64,000 bases of DNA from Pseudescherichia sp031998825 (lineage in GTDB: Bacteria > Pseudomonadota > Gammaproteobacteria > Enterobacterales > Enterobacteriaceae): contig NZ_DAMACX010000016.1 in NCBI RefSeq assembly GCF_031998825.1, positions 1-64,000 on the forward strand, written 5' to 3'. Below, one piece after another: positions 62,670 to 64,000 of the stretch (positions are counted from its first letter, which is position 1; each line of letters begins with the position of its first letter). The notes under the pieces are model-generated. The model worked only from the letters and a program-made list of their open reading frames with translations, had not been told where the DNA came from and made no database searches. The translations under genes were made by a program, and so were the position numbers.

Positions 62670-64000
62670 GTAAATTAGTTCAGGCCTTCGATCTGGCCGA
62701 ATACGAAGATTTTATTAATCAGGAGCAATTCGCCGGACGCCCTCTTGCCGAATATGTTGCCGAAGTACAAAGAATTTATTGTGCGGACAAGCGTCCGTGG
62801 GTAATTGGCTACAGCGGTGGGAAAGATTCTTCCGCCGTGATCACGCTTGTGTATCTGGCGTTACTCGGTCTGCCCCCAGAAATGCGCAGCAAAGATGTTT
62901 TCCTGGTTTCCTCCGACACTCTGGTTGAAACGCCGGTAGTAGTTGATCTGATTAAGAAAACCATGGTGCAGATCGAAGCAGGTGCAAAGCGCAATGGTCT
63001 GCCGATCACTCAACATGCTGTTATGCCAAAAACCAATGAAACGTTCTGGGTTAACTTGCTGGGGAAAGGCTACCCGGCACCAACCCGGAGTTTTCGCTGG
63101 TGTACTGAACGAATGAAGATCAACCCGGTTAGCGACTTTATCAAAGATAAGGTCAGCCAGTTTGATGAAGTTATTGTTGTCCTCGGCTCACGTAGTAGCG
63201 AGAGTGCTTCCCGTGCGCAGGTAATCGCAAAACATAAAATTGATGGTTCACGCCTGGCCCGGCATACCACGCTGGCAAATGCATTTATCTATACTCCTAT
63301 CGATACCTGGGATGTAGAAGACGTCTGGAAGTTACTACGCGGCGCTTTCCGTTACGCCCCTGAAGATATCGATGAATGGGAAAGTCCGTGGGGTGGAAAC
63401 AACCGCCCTCTGTGGACGCTCTATATGGACTCTTCCGCACAGGGAGAGTGTCCACTGGTCATCGATGAAAGTACCCCCTCTTGTGGCAACTCGCGTTTTG
63501 GCTGCTGGACCTGTACCGTTGTGACTAAAGACAAGGCAATGGAAAGCCTGATTCAAAACGGTGAAGAGTGGATGTCTCCGTTGCTGAAATACCGTGATCT
63601 GCTGGCATTTACCACCGATCCAGTAAATAAAGATACGTTTCGCAACTATAAACGTCGTACTGGCAAGGTCAGTTATCAGTATGCCAAAGATGGCGAAGAA
63701 ATTAGTGCCGAGCGTAAACATGTTCCTGGCCCCTACTGGCTTAAGTATCGCCAGCAGTGGCTAAAAGAGCTGCTGGTAATCGAGCGTGATTTAAATGCTC
63801 AAGGCCATACGATTACGTTAATTACCCAACCGGAGCTGCATGCTATCCGTCAGGAATGGTTGAAAGATCCTAATGAACCAGACTGGTATGACACACTACC
63901 GGGTATTTACCGAGAAGTGTATCAGCAGGATTTAGACTGGGTAGTGGACGATCAGTCGCGCTTTGACGCCAGCGATGCAGATTTGTTGATACAGATAGCT
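62666..64000 (+). CDS. dndC: DndC, PAPS-reductase-like ATP pyrophosphatase (3' end beyond window)
   Basis: At least 445 residues, open to the window end. ATP pyrophosphatase P-loop SGGKDSSA at residues 50-57, RWCTERMK near 148, and an iron-sulfur cluster Cys set CGNSRFGCWTC near 275. DndC activates DNA for replacement of a non-bridging phosphate oxygen by sulfur. Translation is coupled to dndB through ATGA. dndD and dndE should follow. Confidence 0.95.
   Translation, partial: MSKLVQAFDLAEYEDFINQEQFAGRPLAEYVAEVQRIYCADKRPWVIGYSGGKDSSAVITLVYLALLGLPPEMRSKDVFLVSSDTLVETPVVVDLIKKTMVQIEAGAKRNGLPITQHAVMPKTNETFWVNLLGKGYPAPTRSFRWCTERMKINPVSDFIKDKVSQFDEVIVVLGSRSSESASRAQVIAKHKIDGSRLARHTTLANAFIYTPIDTWDVEDVWKLLRGAFRYAPEDIDEWESPWGGNNRPLWTLYMDSSAQGECPLVIDESTPSCGNSRFGCWTCTVVTKDKAMESLIQNGEEWMSPLLKYRDLLAFTTDPVNKDTFRNYKRRTGKVSYQYAKDGEEISAERKHVPGPYWLKYRQQWLKELLVIERDLNAQGHTITLITQPELHAIRQEWLKDPNEPDWYDTLPGIYREVYQQDLDWVVDDQSRFDASDADLLIQIA

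Noticed and set aside
1..64000. CRISPR arrays, rRNA genes, complete prophage or complete IS elements
   Set aside because: No regularly spaced repeats, no rRNA-like sequence, no integrase or transposase frame was seen.

Overview
The window is chromosomal DNA of an Enterobacteriaceae member. Gene order and protein similarity place it at the equivalent of the E. coli K-12 leuQPV - yjjZ - fhuF - yjjQ/bglJ - yjjPB - dnaTC - yjjA - opgB - tsr - btsT - yjiX - yjiA - yji stretch. The extra genes (OhrR/Ohr, BrnTA, Mn catalase) and the high GC of the core suggest the Enterobacter/Leclercia/Lelliottia group. The genus is inference; nothing here fixes it.

Layout. (1) 1-18.9 kb is conserved backbone: the end of a tRNA-Leu(CAG), yjjZ, a diguanylate cyclase, Fur-controlled fhuF, a PTS IIC gene behind a palindromic operator, yjjQ-bglJ, yjjP-yjjB, a TetR regulator, ohrR-ohr, dnaT-dnaC-yjjA, opgB, tsr and btsT-yjiX-yjiA. 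Several regulatory sites can be read directly: Fur, OhrR, FliA sigma-28, CRP and BtsR. (2) 18.9-34.4 kb is a variable yji region: BrnTA toxin-antitoxin, AraC + LysE exporter, an M20 hydrolase with YjiH/YjiG-like membrane proteins and a LysR regulator, yjiS, yjiR, a succinate-semialdehyde dehydrogenase, a VOC protein, yjiN, a HlyD/DUF2955 efflux pair, a RoxA-type hydroxylase, LexA-boxed symE and a WYL regulator. (3) 34.4-48.5 kb is accessory: a three-domain glycoside hydrolase/glycosyltransferase/UDP-galactopyranose-mutase-like fusion converging on a manganese catalase; an orphan Tc-toxin TccC-type Rhs protein with an AT-rich clostridial-toxin-like glycosyltransferase tip; an HxlR regulator; a frameshifted quinone-oxidoreductase-like gene; and an AT-rich block with a metallo-beta-lactamase-fold protein, a beta-helix protein and decayed fragments.

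(4) 48.5-55.7 kb is a compact candidate sulfated-glycan utilisation locus. It has a Crp/Fnr-type regulator, an anaerobic sulfatase maturase, a TauE-type sulfite/sulfate exporter, a Cys-type cytoplasmic sulfatase, a LacY-like sugar symporter and, divergently, a secreted beta-helix protein. The parts fit a model in which glycan is cut outside the cytoplasm, the sulfated oligosaccharide is imported, desulfated by the matured sulfatase, and the sulfur anion is expelled.

(5) 55.8-64 kb is a defence/mobile island. A stop-interrupted conjugative TraG remnant and a tRNA-leuX-like 3' fragment lie before mcrC-mcrB (mcrB shifted by one base in an A5 run), a decayed HNH nuclease, a decayed P-loop ATPase, and the start of a DNA phosphorothioation operon (dndB, dndC running off the end). 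A TACG-N10-CGTA operator lies in front of dndB. Many short indels and nonsense codons in the restriction genes contrast with the intact dnd genes.

All family assignments come from reading motifs and from memory of homologues. No database search was run.
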